The notes beneath the pieces are model-generated. The model searched no databases, was not told the origin of the DNA, and saw only the letters and a list, made by a program, of their open reading frames with translations. Shown piece after piece: positions 43,797 through 53,074 of a DNA stretch of 64,000 bases (the stretch's first letter is position 1; each line of letters starts with the position of its first letter). The DNA is from Gandjariella thermophila (lineage in GTDB: Bacteria; Actinomycetota; Actinomycetes; Mycobacteriales; Pseudonocardiaceae), in NCBI RefSeq assembly GCF_005405885.1, contig NZ_BJFL01000001.1, positions 345,312 through 409,311 of the forward strand, written 5' to 3'. The translations under genes and the position numbers were made by a program.

Positions 43797-46172
43797 ATGA
43801 GCCGGCTGCCGAGGTCAACCGCCGTGCTGCGGGCCGCCGGCCTGCCGGCGCGGCTGTGGCTGTCGGCCGCCGCACCGGAACTGTTCACGCTGCTGCGCCG
43901 GCTGGACGCCGAGGAGGCCTCCTACCGCAGGGTGAGCGGGATCCTGGCGGAGCATCTGTGCGCCTGCCTGGTCCCGGCGCCGCGGCTGACCTCCGCCGAC
44001 CGCCGGCTGGCCGTGGAGGTGAGCCGGCGGCTCAAGGCGGGCGCGCTGGTCGGCGTCACGGACTGCCTGCGGTTGGCCGCGGCCGCCGAGGTCGACGCCT
44101 GCGACCGGGACCTGGCCAGGGAACTGCGCCGGCTCGGCGCGGCCGCGGACGCGCTGGCCCGGGTGCACCGGCGCGCCGGCGAGGCGGTGGCCAGCGAGAA
44201 GCGACGGCTGCTGCGCGCGCCGTGGGCGTTGCTGCGCGGCTTCGCGGCCGGCCGCCGGGTGCTCGCCGAGGCGGGGCTGCCGCCCGTGCACGCCACGGGC
44301 GCCGACCGCGCGAGCGGGGCGACCGGCCGGCGGCTGTGGCAGCGCAGCGACCGGCTATGGCGGGCGATCGCGGCCGAGGCGACCGCACCGGCGTCCGGGC
44401 AGGCCGCGCTGGTGTCGCTGGGCCGGCCCGCGTCGGGTCCCCTGGCGTTGACCGGGGAGATCGCCGTGGAGTGGGTGGCCAACGCCCGGGCACCCCGGTC
44501 CGTCCGGGACGCCGGGGTGGTGGTGGCGCTGGCCCCGCTGCACCGGGTGGACGGCGACCACCTGCGGGTGTGGGCGGCCGATCCGGCCGACCCGCAGCGG
44601 CTGACCGAGCGGCGGGTGCGGCTGACGCCCGTGGTGGCCGCCGTGGTGGACGCGTTGCGCGGCGGGGCGCTCCGGCTGGCCGACGTGGAACGCTCCGTGC
44701 TGGCCACCGCGGCGGGCCGGGCCATGCTGCGGGAGTGTGTGGCGCACCTGGCCGACACGGGGGTGCTGCGGGTGTCCGCCGCGCCCCGGCCGGTGTGGAT
44801 CGGCTGGCAGCGGCTCGGTGGGCCGGGCCGCACGCCGCGTCCCGCGCTGGACGGCCGGCATGGTGGCCGCCGCCGGGTGTTCCGCCGGGCCTCCGGGGGG
44901 ATCGACCCGCCCGAGGTGCGGCGGCTGGAGCACGCCGTGGCGCAGGTGCTGCGGCTGGCCGAGCTGATCGGCGAGGACCGTGGCGCCGTCGCCGACGACC
45001 TCGGCGACGAGCCGCGCCCGGTGCTGGACGTGCTGGCCGCCCCGCGCGCCCGTCGCGGGCGGCACGCCGCGGCCGCGCCCGGCTGGCCGGCGCCGTGCAC
45101 GCCCGGGTCGGGTTACGCCCGGCTGCTGCGCACCATGGCGGACCGCGCGGACTCGGCCGCCGTGCTGGACATCGGCGCCGACCTGCTCGACGCCTGCGGC
45201 GCCGCGCCCGCCGGCTTTCGCTGGCCGGTGGACTGCGCGGTCCGCCCGCTGGGCCGGGACGGCGGCTGGGCGCTGGCGGCGGTGTCACCCGCCGGCTCGC
45301 TGGACGCGCCGGTGGCGGGTGGGCTGCTCCGGCTGTCCGGCGAGGTGGCGCATATCGCCTGGTACCGCGCCTTCCTCGGCCGGCTGGAACGGCGCACCGG
45401 CATGCCGGTGGTGGAGTTGCGCGTGCCGGGCTGCGCGGGCCCGCTGCACGCTCGGGCCTGGACCGGCGACCCCGACCTCGGGGTGCACCGTGCGGACGCG
45501 GCCGCGCCCCGGTACGTGCCGCTGGACGACCTCGTGGTGCGCCGCGCCGAGGGTCGGGTGGTGGTGGTGGAGGCGCCGGAGGGACCGGTGTGGATCGTCT
45601 ACCACGGTCCCCGCACCCCACCGCCGCCGTGGGACGCGCTGGTCGCGGTGCTGCGGCACACCGGTGCGCCCGCGGTGTGGCCGCCGGACCTGCGGCAGTC
45701 GGTGCACGCCCTGCCCGGGCGCAGTTTCGTGCCGAGGATCGCGGTCGCCGGGGACCTGGTGGTCTCCCCCGCGCAGTGGCGACTTCCGCGCGCCGCGCTC
45801 TGCGACCCGCACGCCGACGACCTGGCCAAGGCCCGCGCGCTGGCCCGGCTGCGTGACGCCCACGGCCTGCCCCGCTGGGTGCGGGTGTCCACCGTGGACG
45901 ATCCACGGTCGCTGGCCTGCGACCTGGAGAGCCTGCTCGCGGTGCGGGTGTTCGACGAGGTGGCCGTGGGCGGCCGCGGCGACGTGCTGATCGAGGAGAT
46001 GGTGCCGCATCCCGGGCAGTACAGCGTGACCGACCCGGCCGACGACCCCGCCGACGTGGTGGCCGCCGAGGTGCTGTTCCGCTTCCCGTTCGCCGAGAAT
46101 CCCGCCGCCCTCGCGGCCGTGATCCCGGCGCCCGCCGGCTACGCCGTCCCGCGCTCCCGAAGCACCGCATAA
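43797..46172 (+). CDS. Lantibiotic dehydratase-like protein (Lant_dehydr_N type), orphan
   Basis: 791 residues. The end is the most telling part: RQSVHALPGRSFVPRIAVAGDLVVSPAQWRLPRA, then LPRWVRVSTVDDPRSLACDLESLL and DVLIEEMVPHPGQYSV follow the order of the glutamylation domain of LanB enzymes. The N-terminal part is shorter and more alanine-rich than typical LanB, and there is no SpaB-type elimination domain, as in split dehydratases of thiopeptide systems. No precursor or cyclase lies next to it. ATG 43797 is preceded by GGGTGGCG; GTG 43791 is possible. Substrate unknown. Confidence 0.58.
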   Translation: MSRLPRSTAVLRAAGLPARLWLSAAAPELFTLLRRLDAEEASYRRVSGILAEHLCACLVPAPRLTSADRRLAVEVSRRLKAGALVGVTDCLRLAAAAEVDACDRDLARELRRLGAAADALARVHRRAGEAVASEKRRLLRAPWALLRGFAAGRRVLAEAGLPPVHATGADRASGATGRRLWQRSDRLWRAIAAEATAPASGQAALVSLGRPASGPLALTGEIAVEWVANARAPRSVRDAGVVVALAPLHRVDGDHLRVWAADPADPQRLTERRVRLTPVVAAVVDALRGGALRLADVERSVLATAAGRAMLRECVAHLADTGVLRVSAAPRPVWIGWQRLGGPGRTPRPALDGRHGGRRRVFRRASGGIDPPEVRRLEHAVAQVLRLAELIGEDRGAVADDLGDEPRPVLDVLAAPRARRGRHAAAAPGWPAPCTPGSGYARLLRTMADRADSAAVLDIGADLLDACGAAPAGFRWPVDCAVRPLGRDGGWALAAVSPAGSLDAPVAGGLLRLSGEVAHIAWYRAFLGRLERRTGMPVVELRVPGCAGPLHARAWTGDPDLGVHRADAAAPRYVPLDDLVVRRAEGRVVVVEAPEGPVWIVYHGPRTPPPPWDALVAVLRHTGAPAVWPPDLRQSVHALPGRSFVPRIAVAGDLVVSPAQWRLPRAALCDPHADDLAKARALARLRDAHGLPRWVRVSTVDDPRSLACDLESLLAVRVFDEVAVGGRGDVLIEEMVPHPGQYSVTDPADDPADVVAAEVLFRFPFAENPAALAAVIPAPAGYAVPRSRSTA

Positions 46173-46382
46173 CGGCGCACCAGGACGAAACGATAATCGT
46201 GCGCATCCCGCATAGGTAACATTCTTTTCCGCATGCCGCGCGAATATCACCGAGCCGGCGTGCTTGACCGGCGTATCGGCGGATGGGACGCTCAACGGTA
46301 ACGGGAAAGCGACCGTGCGCCGGGATTCCGGGGTGGTCATTTCGGCGTGCGCCGCTGGGGGTTGTTGGGGGGTGGTGCGCCG

Positions 46383-46655
46383 GTGGCCACCTACGCATAC
46401 CGTTGTCCGCGATGCGGGTCCTTTGATCTACACCTGCCGATCGGCAGCGCGCCGAGCACTGTGCCGTGCGCACGATGCGGCGCCGAGTGCCGGCGGCTGT
46501 TCACACCGCCCGCGCTGGCCAGGACGCCACACGAGGTGGCGGCGTTGCGGGACCGCGAGGAGGCGAGCCGGTCGGCTCCGCAGGTGGTTTCCGCGCCCGC
46601 GCCGGGTCGACCGCTGCCACCGCTTCCGCATCGCCGGCCGCGGCGCCGCGGCTAG
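46383..46655 (+). CDS. FmdB-type zinc-ribbon protein
   Basis: 90 residues. ATYAYRCPRCGSFDLHLPIG and PCARCGAECRRLFTPPALA provide the two C-x2-C pairs of an FmdB zinc ribbon; the tail is Pro/Arg-rich. FmdB proteins often sit with formamidase genes and may regulate them. GGGGGTGG precedes GTG 46383. First gene of a probable fmdB-amiS-fmdA operon. Confidence 0.8.
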   Translation: MATYAYRCPRCGSFDLHLPIGSAPSTVPCARCGAECRRLFTPPALARTPHEVAALRDREEASRSAPQVVSAPAPGRPLPPLPHRRPRRRG

Positions 46656-46704
46656 CCGAGCTCGCCGCGCGGAAGGCGCGCCGAACACCGCGGAGATTGT
46701 CACC

Positions 46705-47349
46705 ATGGAAAACGTTGGACTGCTCTACGTCGGCGCCGTTCTGTTCCTGAACGGGATGATGTTGCTCGGCAAGGTCGACTCCAAGGCCGCCGCCGTGTTC
46801 AACCTGTTCGTGGGGGGCCTTCAGGTCATCACTCCCACCTATCTCATCATCAGTTCCCAGGGACCCAGCGCCGCGGCGTCGAATACCATTCTACTGGCGT
46901 CCGGCCTGTATCTGTTCGGGTTCACCTACCTGTACGTCGGAATCGGCATCCTGGCTGGCCTCGACACGACGGGGGTCGGCTACTTCTCGCTGTTCGTGGC
47001 GATCGCCGCGGTGGGGTACTCGGTCGCCAGCTTCAAGATTCTCAGCAACAGCCCGTTCGGGGTGATCTGGCTGTACTGGGCGTTCCTGTGGGCGCTGTAC
47101 TTCGTGGTCTTCGGGCTCAAGGAGGAGAGCCTGACCCGGTACACGGGCTGGGTCACCGCCATCGAGGGCTGGGTGACCGGTGCGATCCCGGCGTTTCTGC
47201 TGCTGACCGGCGCCTGGCGGAACGTCTACGTCAGCGCCATCGCCCTGGCCGCCTTCGGCGTGGTGGTGTTCGCCGCGCTCTACCCGCTGACCGGTCCGCC
47301 GGCCAGCCGGTGGCGTCTGACCCGCACGAGCCCGTCCCCGGGGAGTTGA
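46705..47349 (+). CDS. AmiS/UreI-family amide or urea channel
   Basis: 214 residues with six hydrophobic segments, starting VGLLYVGAVLFLNGMMLLGKV; FGFTYLYVGIGILAGLDTTGVGYFSLFVAI and FGVIWLYWAFLWALYF are typical AmiS/UreI segments. Members form channels for urea or short amides in the inner membrane. Located directly before formamidase, it most likely admits formamide. GGAG sits 9 bases before ATG 46705. Confidence 0.9.
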   Translation: MENVGLLYVGAVLFLNGMMLLGKVDSKAAAVFNLFVGGLQVITPTYLIISSQGPSAAASNTILLASGLYLFGFTYLYVGIGILAGLDTTGVGYFSLFVAIAAVGYSVASFKILSNSPFGVIWLYWAFLWALYFVVFGLKEESLTRYTGWVTAIEGWVTGAIPAFLLLTGAWRNVYVSAIALAAFGVVVFAALYPLTGPPASRWRLTRTSPSPGS

Positions 47350-47398
47350 GCGTGGACACGACGTCATGATCGGAAAACCGTGGGGAGGAAGAAAAGCG

Positions 47399-48652
47399 AT
47401 GACGAACGTGGTTTTCGAGGTCGACCAGCAGCGGTCGATGACCGACCAGAGCGTTCCCGGACACAACCGCTGGCACCCGGACGTTCCGGTGGCCGCGATG
47501 GTGCGGCCGGACGAGGAGTTCCGCGTGGAGTGCCGGGACTGGACGGACGCGCAGATCCACAACGACAACTCCGCCAACGACGTCCGCGACATCGACCTGA
47601 CCCGCTGTCACATGCTGAGCGGGCCGATCGGCGTGGAGCGCGCCGAACCCGGCGACCTGCTGGTGGTGGACATCCTGGAACTGGGGCCGGTGCAGGGCCG
47701 GCAGGCGACCGGCGACGCCCCCGGCCAGGGCTGGGGCTACACCGGGGTGTTCGCGCGGAACAACGGCGGTGGCTTCCTGACCGACTACTTCCCCGACTCC
47801 TACAAGGCGATCTGGGACTTCCACGGGCAGATGGCGACCTCCCGGCACCTGCCCGGCGTGCGGTACACCGGCATCACCCACCCCGGCCTGATCGGCACCG
47901 CGCCGTCGGCCGAGCTGCTGGACCGCTGGAACCGCCGGGAGCGGGCGCTCATCGACACCGAGCCGGACCGGGTGCCGCCACTGGGCCTGCCTCCGGACGA
48001 GCAGAACGCCCTGGCCGGCACCGCCGAGGGTGACGTGGCCCGGGACATCAGGGCGCGCGGCGCGCGCACCGTGCCCGCCCGGGAGAACGGCGGCAACCAG
48101 GACATCAAGAACCTCACCCGGGGCTCCCGGGTGTACTTCCCGGTGCAGGTCAAGGACGCCAAGCTGTCCATGGGCGACCTGCACTTCAGCCAGGGCGACG
48201 GGGAGATCACCTTCTGCGGCGCCATCGAGATGGGCGGCTACATCGACCTCCACGTCGACCTCATCAAGGGCGGCATGGAGCGGTACGGGATCACCACCAA
48301 CCCGGTCTTCATGCCGGGCAACGTGGCACCGCAGTACACGGAGTACCTCACGTTCATCGGTGTCTCGGTGGACCACGACACGGACACCAACTACTACATG
48401 GACGCCACCCTGGCGTACCGGCGGGCCTGCCTGAACGCGGTCGAGTACCTGACCAGGTTCGGGTTCTCCGCGGAGCAGGCGTACCTGCTGCTCGGGTCGG
48501 CGCCGCTGGAGGGCCGGATCAGCGGCATCGTGGACATTCCCAACGCGTGCTGCTCGCTGTACCTGCCCACGGCGATCTTCGACTTCGACGTGAAGCCTAC
48601 CGCGGAGGGCCCGCGCCGGGCCAACCGCGGCGCGTGCGCGGTCACCTCCTGA
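47399..48652 (+). CDS. fmdA: Formamidase (acetamidase/formamidase family)
   Basis: 417 residues. The family signature is clear throughout: HNRWHPDVP, DWTDAQIHNDNSANDVRDIDL, GDLLVVDILELGP, GYTGVFARNNGGGFLTDYFP, THPGLIGTAPS, GGNQDIKNLTRGSRVYFPVQV, GDLHFSQGDGEITFCGAIEM and a C-terminal VDIPNACCSLYLPTAIF. The enzyme hydrolyses formamide to formate and ammonia. GGGAGGAAG precedes ATG 47399. It closes an operon with the zinc-ribbon and channel genes and would supply nitrogen, plus formate as an electron donor. Confidence 0.93.
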   Translation: MTNVVFEVDQQRSMTDQSVPGHNRWHPDVPVAAMVRPDEEFRVECRDWTDAQIHNDNSANDVRDIDLTRCHMLSGPIGVERAEPGDLLVVDILELGPVQGRQATGDAPGQGWGYTGVFARNNGGGFLTDYFPDSYKAIWDFHGQMATSRHLPGVRYTGITHPGLIGTAPSAELLDRWNRRERALIDTEPDRVPPLGLPPDEQNALAGTAEGDVARDIRARGARTVPARENGGNQDIKNLTRGSRVYFPVQVKDAKLSMGDLHFSQGDGEITFCGAIEMGGYIDLHVDLIKGGMERYGITTNPVFMPGNVAPQYTEYLTFIGVSVDHDTDTNYYMDATLAYRRACLNAVEYLTRFGFSAEQAYLLLGSAPLEGRISGIVDIPNACCSLYLPTAIFDFDVKPTAEGPRRANRGACAVTS

Positions 48653-48769
48653 GCGAGTCGCCGGCCGGGAAACGCGCGGCGTCCGGGCGCGTCCGCCGCC
48701 CGGGCGCCGCGTCACGTTCCGGCTGGCCCGTTCGTCCTCTTCGCGAACCGCACGAATGGAGGACGAACG

Positions 48770-49141
48770 ATGAACGTGACGCTGTGGATCCTGCAGGCAC
48801 TGCTGGCCGCGATCTTCGCCGTTTCCGGGGCGTGCAAGTCGGTGCTGCCCAAGGAGCGGCTGGTGGCGATGGGCCAGACCGGGGTGGCGCCGTTCCCGCT
48901 GCCGCTGGTCCGGTTCACCGCCGTCTGCGAACTGTTCGGCGTGGTCGGGATCATCCTGCCGTGGCTGACGCACACGGCGGCCGTGCTCACCCCGCTCGCC
49001 GCGACCGGGTTCGCGGTCGTCATGGTGGGAGCGATCGGCTCGCACGCGTACCTGAAGGAACCTCGCAGCGTCGTGGCCACCACGGTGATCCTGGCCATGG
49101 CGGTGACCGTGGCCATCGGCCGGTTCGCCGGCCTCGGTTGA
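48770..49141 (+). CDS. DoxX-like membrane protein
   Basis: 123 residues with four hydrophobic helices: TLWILQALLAAIFAVSGACK, VRFTAVCELFGVVGIILPWL, LTPLAATGFAVVMVGAIG and VVATTVILAMAVTVAI. This is the DoxX-like family layout, including the charged KxxLPKE segment after helix 1. Role unknown. GGAGGACG precedes the ATG. Confidence 0.8.
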   Translation: MNVTLWILQALLAAIFAVSGACKSVLPKERLVAMGQTGVAPFPLPLVRFTAVCELFGVVGIILPWLTHTAAVLTPLAATGFAVVMVGAIGSHAYLKEPRSVVATTVILAMAVTVAIGRFAGLG

Positions 49142-49163
49142 GCGCCCTCCCAGCGTGGCGCGC

Positions 49164-49370
49164 TCAACCGAGCGCGCCGTGTTTGATGGCGGCGACGAAC
49201 CGGTGCCACGCGGAGGCGGGCACGACGATCACCGGGCCTGTCGGGTTCTTGGAGTCACGCACCGCCGCCGCCGGCCCGGCAAACGTCACCTCAACGCAGT
49301 TGGCGTTCCCCATCCCGGCGGTGCGGCTGCTTTTCCGCCACCGGGCACCGGCGAGATCCACGGTCGGCAT
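49164..49370 (-). CDS. DUF397 protein
   Basis: 68 residues with the DUF397 signature: ARWRKSSRTAGMGNANCVEVTF, AVRDSKNP and a final SAWHRFVAAIKHG. These proteins accompany DUF5753-type XRE regulators in actinobacteria (BldB/WhiJ/AbaA-type developmental switches). It lies 20 bases behind the XRE gene in the same orientation. Confidence 0.92.
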   Translation of the reverse strand: MPTVDLAGARWRKSSRTAGMGNANCVEVTFAGPAAAVRDSKNPTGPVIVVPASAWHRFVAAIKHGALG

Positions 49371-49389
49371 GTCGCCCCCTCGGTCACGG

Positions 49390-50229
49390 TCACCGCTGGT
49401 CGGCCACCCGCTCGATCAGCGCGACGGACTCCTCCGGGGAGAGCGCGAGCGCCGCGAGGCGGTCGAAGTCGAGCCTACACTTCGCGACCTCGGATTCCTT
49501 CTCCACGTGCAGCGCGCCGGCCACGTGTTCGAGGTAGACCACGTCCCGGTCCTGCCGGTCGGGGAAGCTGACGATGGTGAACGAGCTGACGAGGCCGTAG
49601 TGCAGTCCCACGTCGCTGGGGAGCACCTGCACGGTGACATTGGGCAGTCCGGCGGCCCGCGCGATGTGCCGAAGCTGCGCCCGGGTGGCCTCGACGTCCG
49701 GCAGCCGTCGGTGGAGCACCGTCTCGTCGAGGATCGCGTGGAACTCCAGCGGCGGGTCGGCGGTGAGTCGTTCCTGCCGCTTCCGCCGAATGGCGACTCC
49801 GACTTCCACCGCATCGGTCGACCACTGTGTTGGCGACACGGCGAAAACGGCCCGGATGTAGTCATCGGTTTGCAGCAAGCCGGGCACGAGCCCGAGTTGG
49901 AACTCCCGCACCCGGCACGCCTCGTCCTCCATGCCCACGTATCCGGCGTCGAGCAGGCCGTAGGCGTGCCACCAGCCCTTTTCCCGGGCGCGGTCGTAGA
50001 GGTCGAGGTACCAGTCCCACTGGTCGACGGTGACCCCGTAGAGGTCGAGCATGGCGCGCAGGCCGTGGTACGGCGGGAGCTGGCCGTTCTCGATCCGGCT
50101 GATCGTGCTGTCGGTGTACCGCAGCAGGGTGGCGGCCTTCTCCTGGGACAGCCCGGCCTGCTCGCGTAACCGGCGCAGTTCGCGGCCGAGCTGCCGCTGC
50201 CGGAACGTCGGTCTGCTCCGCTTCACCAC
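49390..50229 (-). CDS. XRE-family regulator with DUF5753 domain
   Basis: 279 residues. N-terminal helix-turn-helix (LGRELRRLREQAGLSQEKAATLLRYTDSTISRIENGQ) and a DUF5753 effector domain (FQLGLVPGLLQTDDYIRAVF, RRKRQERLTADPPLEFHAILDETVLHR, NVTVQVLPSDVGLHYG..FTIVSFP). Works with the DUF397 protein as a regulator pair. Start GTG 50229 or 50226. A dyad at 50283-50310 directly upstream may be its operator. Confidence 0.92.
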   Translation of the reverse strand: MVKRSRPTFRQRQLGRELRRLREQAGLSQEKAATLLRYTDSTISRIENGQLPPYHGLRAMLDLYGVTVDQWDWYLDLYDRAREKGWWHAYGLLDAGYVGMEDEACRVREFQLGLVPGLLQTDDYIRAVFAVSPTQWSTDAVEVGVAIRRKRQERLTADPPLEFHAILDETVLHRRLPDVEATRAQLRHIARAAGLPNVTVQVLPSDVGLHYGLVSSFTIVSFPDRQDRDVVYLEHVAGALHVEKESEVAKCRLDFDRLAALALSPEESVALIERVADQR

Positions 50230-50282
50230 GTTCCCGCACCTCCCGACGGTCCTGATCGAAAGCTAGCCGCGGGAGTTGACAT

Positions 50283-50310
50283 GCGGGAGATCCCGCATGC
50301 GATCTCCCGC
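50283..50310. promoter_or_regulatory. Dyad GCGGGAGATC-N8-GATCTCCCGC upstream of the XRE gene
   Basis: Perfect 10-bp arms with an 8-base spacer that itself repeats part of the arm (CCGCATGC). Between the XRE gene and the plus-strand small gene, so it is a strong candidate for an autoregulatory site. Confidence 0.6.
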
Positions 50311-50355
50311 ACGCACGCTTCGCCACGTCATTCCACAAAGGACGCGGAGGCGGAC

Positions 50356-50696
50356 GTGCCGCTTTTCGACTACCGTCACCGGATCGAGTACCGCCGGGTC
50401 ATGCCGGACGGCCCCCAGGTGCACGAGTACACCGAGGTGGTGGACGACCAGGGCTGGTGCCTGCGGCGGTCAGGATGTCCCGGCAGCAGTGGCGCGAGCA
50501 CTACACCCGGGTCTGCGCCGAGGACTTCCTCCCCCGAGTCGGCGCCTTACCCGGCCGGTGGGTGGTCAGCGTCTACCGGCTGCCGAGCGGCGGCGAGCGC
50601 CAGTTCGTCACCGCCGTGGCCGTGGACTGGCCGCCGAAGAGTGCGGGTTCCCGGAAGCGTGACGGTTCGAGTGGCCGCGCTGGGGCGTCCACTTGA
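50356..50696 (+). pseudogene. Small gene split by a frameshift near 50470
   Basis: From GTG 50356 the frame reads VPLFDYRHRIEYRRVMPDG..YTEVVDDQGWCLRR with strong G/C third-position bias, then the bias and protein-like character switch to another frame: MSRQQWREHYTRVCAEDFL..WVVSVYRLPSGGERQFVTAVAVDW, ending at 50696. The first frame has no stop and continues open into hypF. A single-base indel in one ~110-residue gene explains this best; a sequence error is possible. Unrecognised family. It sits between the XRE operator and hypF. Confidence 0.5.
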
Positions 50697-50700
50697 GACT

Positions 50701-53016
50701 GTGTGGGTGGAGTCGTGCGTCCGGGTGGAGGTGCGCGTCGAGGGCATCGTGCAGGGCGTCGGTTTCCGCCCGTTCGTGCACGCCCTGGCCACCCGGTACG
50801 GCCTGGCCGGCCGGGTTGGCAACGACGTGTCCGGCGTGTTCGTGGAGGCCGAGGGCGCCCGTTCCGCGGTGGCCGAGTTCCTGGCGGCGATGGAGCGTGA
50901 CCGGCCGCCGCTGGCTGTGATCGAGCGGCTGGTGGTCACCGAGGCGGCGCCGACCGGGGCGGGCGAGTTCGTCATCGTGCCCAGTGAGGCGGGCGGGCCG
51001 CGCCGCACGCCGGTGTCCGCGGACGCGGCGACCTGCGCGGACTGCCTGCGCGAACTGGCCGACCCCACCGACCGGCGGTACCGCTACCCGTTCGTCAACT
51101 GCACGAACTGCGGCCCGCGGTTCACCATCGTGCGCGGCGTGCCGTACGACCGGCCGCTCACCACGATGGCCGGGTTCGCCATGTGCGCCGAGTGCGCGGC
51201 CGAGTACCACGACCCGGCGAACCGGCGGTTCCACGCCCAGCCGACCTGCTGCCCGGCGTGCGGACCGCGGCTGCGCCTGGTGGACGCCGGCGGGCAGGAA
51301 AGAGACGGCGATCCCGTCCGGGACGCCGCCGAAATGCTCCACAGTGGACACGTTCTGGCGGTGAAGGGGCTGGGCGGCTACCACCTCGCGGTGGACGCGA
51401 CCAGCGAGGCGGCGGCGGCTGCCCTGCGGTCCCGGAAACGCCGCGAGGACAAGCCGTTCGCGGTGATGGTCGCCGACCTGGACGAGGCGAGCCGGGTGTG
51501 CCACGTGGACGAACTCGCCGAACGCCTGCTGACCGGCCGGCGGCGGCCGATCGTGCTGCTGGACCGGCGGGCCGGCACCGGCATCGCCGCGTCGGTCGCA
51601 CCGGGCAACCGGCAACTCGGCATCATGCTGCCCTACACCCCGCTGCACCACCTGCTGCTCGGCGAAGTCGCCCGGCCGATCGTGCTGACCAGCGGCAACG
51701 TCTCCGACGAGCCGATCGCACACCGCGACGAGGACGCCCTCGCCCGGTTGGCCGGCATCGCCGACGCGTTCCTCACCCACGACCGGGCGATCCACGTGCG
51801 CACCGACGACTCGGTGACGCGGCCGTTCCGCGGCCGGGAGATGCTGGTGCGCCGTTCCCGCGGATACGTCCCGGAACCGCTGACCGTGCCGTGGCCGTTC
51901 CCCCGGCCGGTGCTGGCCTGCGGGGCCGAGTTGAAGAACACGTTCTGCGTGGCGAAGGAGTACCGGGCCTACGTCTCCCACCACGTCGGCGACCTGGAGA
52001 ACGCGGCCACGCTCCGCTCCTACACCGAGGGGATCAGCCACTTTCTCAACCTGTTCGACGTGCGGCCCGAGGTGGTGACGCACGACCTGCATCCCGAGTA
52101 CCTGTCCACCAAGTACGCGCTCGAACTGCCCGATGTGGACGTCGTCGGTGTGCAGCACCACCACGCGCACGTGGCGTCCTGCCTGGCCGACAACGGCGAG
52201 GCCGGGCCGGTGCTCGGGGTGGCCTTCGACGGCCTCGGCTACGGCACCGACGGCACGCTGTGGGGCGGCGAGTTCCTACTCGCCGACCTCGCCGGTTTCC
52301 GCCGGCTGGCGCACCTGGACCCGATGCCGATGCCGGGTGGGTCGGCGGCGATCCGGGCGCCGTGGCGGATGGCCGCCGCCTACCTGGACCACGGCTACGC
52401 CGGTCGGCCGCCGGCACGGCTGGCCGTGCGGCGGCGCAACGCCGACCAGTGGGACGCGGTCACGGGGCTGGCCCGGCAGCGGCTGCACGCCCCGCTCACC
52501 TCCAGCGCCGGCCGGCTGTTCGACGCGGTGGCCGCGCTGCTCGGCGTCCGCGACACGGTGACCTACGAGGGCCAGGCCGCCATCGAACTGGAGCAGCGGG
52601 CCGACCGCGACGAGCGCGGCGGCTACCCGATCGGCACGCTGCCCGGCTCGCCGCTGCGGCTGTCCGGAGTGGACGCCGTGCGGGCGGCGGCCGAGGACCT
52701 GTGCCGGGGCGTGGCCGTGCCGGTGATCGCGGCGCGGTTCCACAACGGCGTTGCCGCCGCGGTCGTACGCACCTGCGCCCGGCTCCGCGAGTCGACCGGC
52801 GTGGATGTGGTGGCCCTGTCCGGCGGCGTGTTCCAGAACCTGCTGCTGCTGCGCCGCACCGTCGACGGCCTCGCCGGCGCCGGCATGCGGGTGCTGGTGC
52901 ACTCCCGGGTGCCACCCAACGACGGAGGCATCAGCCTCGGCCAGGCGGCGGTCGCGGCCGCCCGCGACCGGGACTGCCCGACCGTCGCGGCCACCGGCGA
53001 GGTCACACCTGGCTGA
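50701..53016 (+). CDS. hypF: Carbamoyltransferase HypF
   Basis: 771 residues, all expected domains in order: acylphosphatase-like (VEGIVQGVGFRPFVHALA), two zinc fingers (CADCLREL..CTNCGPR and CAECAAEY..CCPACGPR), a YrdC-like domain (VLAVKGLGGYHLAVDAT, TSGNVSDEPI) and a Kae1-like domain (QHHHAHVASCLADNGE, GVAFDGLGYGTDGTLWGGEF, ALSGGVFQN). It makes the carbamoyl group that becomes cyanide on the NiFe site. Start GTG 50701; 50707 and 50725 are alternatives. It is on the strand opposite the rest of the hyp genes, 2.1 kb from hypB. Confidence 0.93.
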   Translation: MWVESCVRVEVRVEGIVQGVGFRPFVHALATRYGLAGRVGNDVSGVFVEAEGARSAVAEFLAAMERDRPPLAVIERLVVTEAAPTGAGEFVIVPSEAGGPRRTPVSADAATCADCLRELADPTDRRYRYPFVNCTNCGPRFTIVRGVPYDRPLTTMAGFAMCAECAAEYHDPANRRFHAQPTCCPACGPRLRLVDAGGQERDGDPVRDAAEMLHSGHVLAVKGLGGYHLAVDATSEAAAAALRSRKRREDKPFAVMVADLDEASRVCHVDELAERLLTGRRRPIVLLDRRAGTGIAASVAPGNRQLGIMLPYTPLHHLLLGEVARPIVLTSGNVSDEPIAHRDEDALARLAGIADAFLTHDRAIHVRTDDSVTRPFRGREMLVRRSRGYVPEPLTVPWPFPRPVLACGAELKNTFCVAKEYRAYVSHHVGDLENAATLRSYTEGISHFLNLFDVRPEVVTHDLHPEYLSTKYALELPDVDVVGVQHHHAHVASCLADNGEAGPVLGVAFDGLGYGTDGTLWGGEFLLADLAGFRRLAHLDPMPMPGGSAAIRAPWRMAAAYLDHGYAGRPPARLAVRRRNADQWDAVTGLARQRLHAPLTSSAGRLFDAVAALLGVRDTVTYEGQAAIELEQRADRDERGGYPIGTLPGSPLRLSGVDAVRAAAEDLCRGVAVPVIAARFHNGVAAAVVRTCARLRESTGVDVVALSGGVFQNLLLLRRTVDGLAGAGMRVLVHSRVPPNDGGISLGQAAVAAARDRDCPTVAATGEVTPG

Positions 53017-53074
53017 CGAAGGCTGGCCCGGCTCGGATCGGACGACCGCGCGACCGTGTTGCCGGCGGACTGTA

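Noticed and set aside
44056..46473. 805-codon minus-strand open frame opposite the LanB-like gene
   Set aside because: Almost only Arg, Pro, Ala and Gly; a shadow frame.
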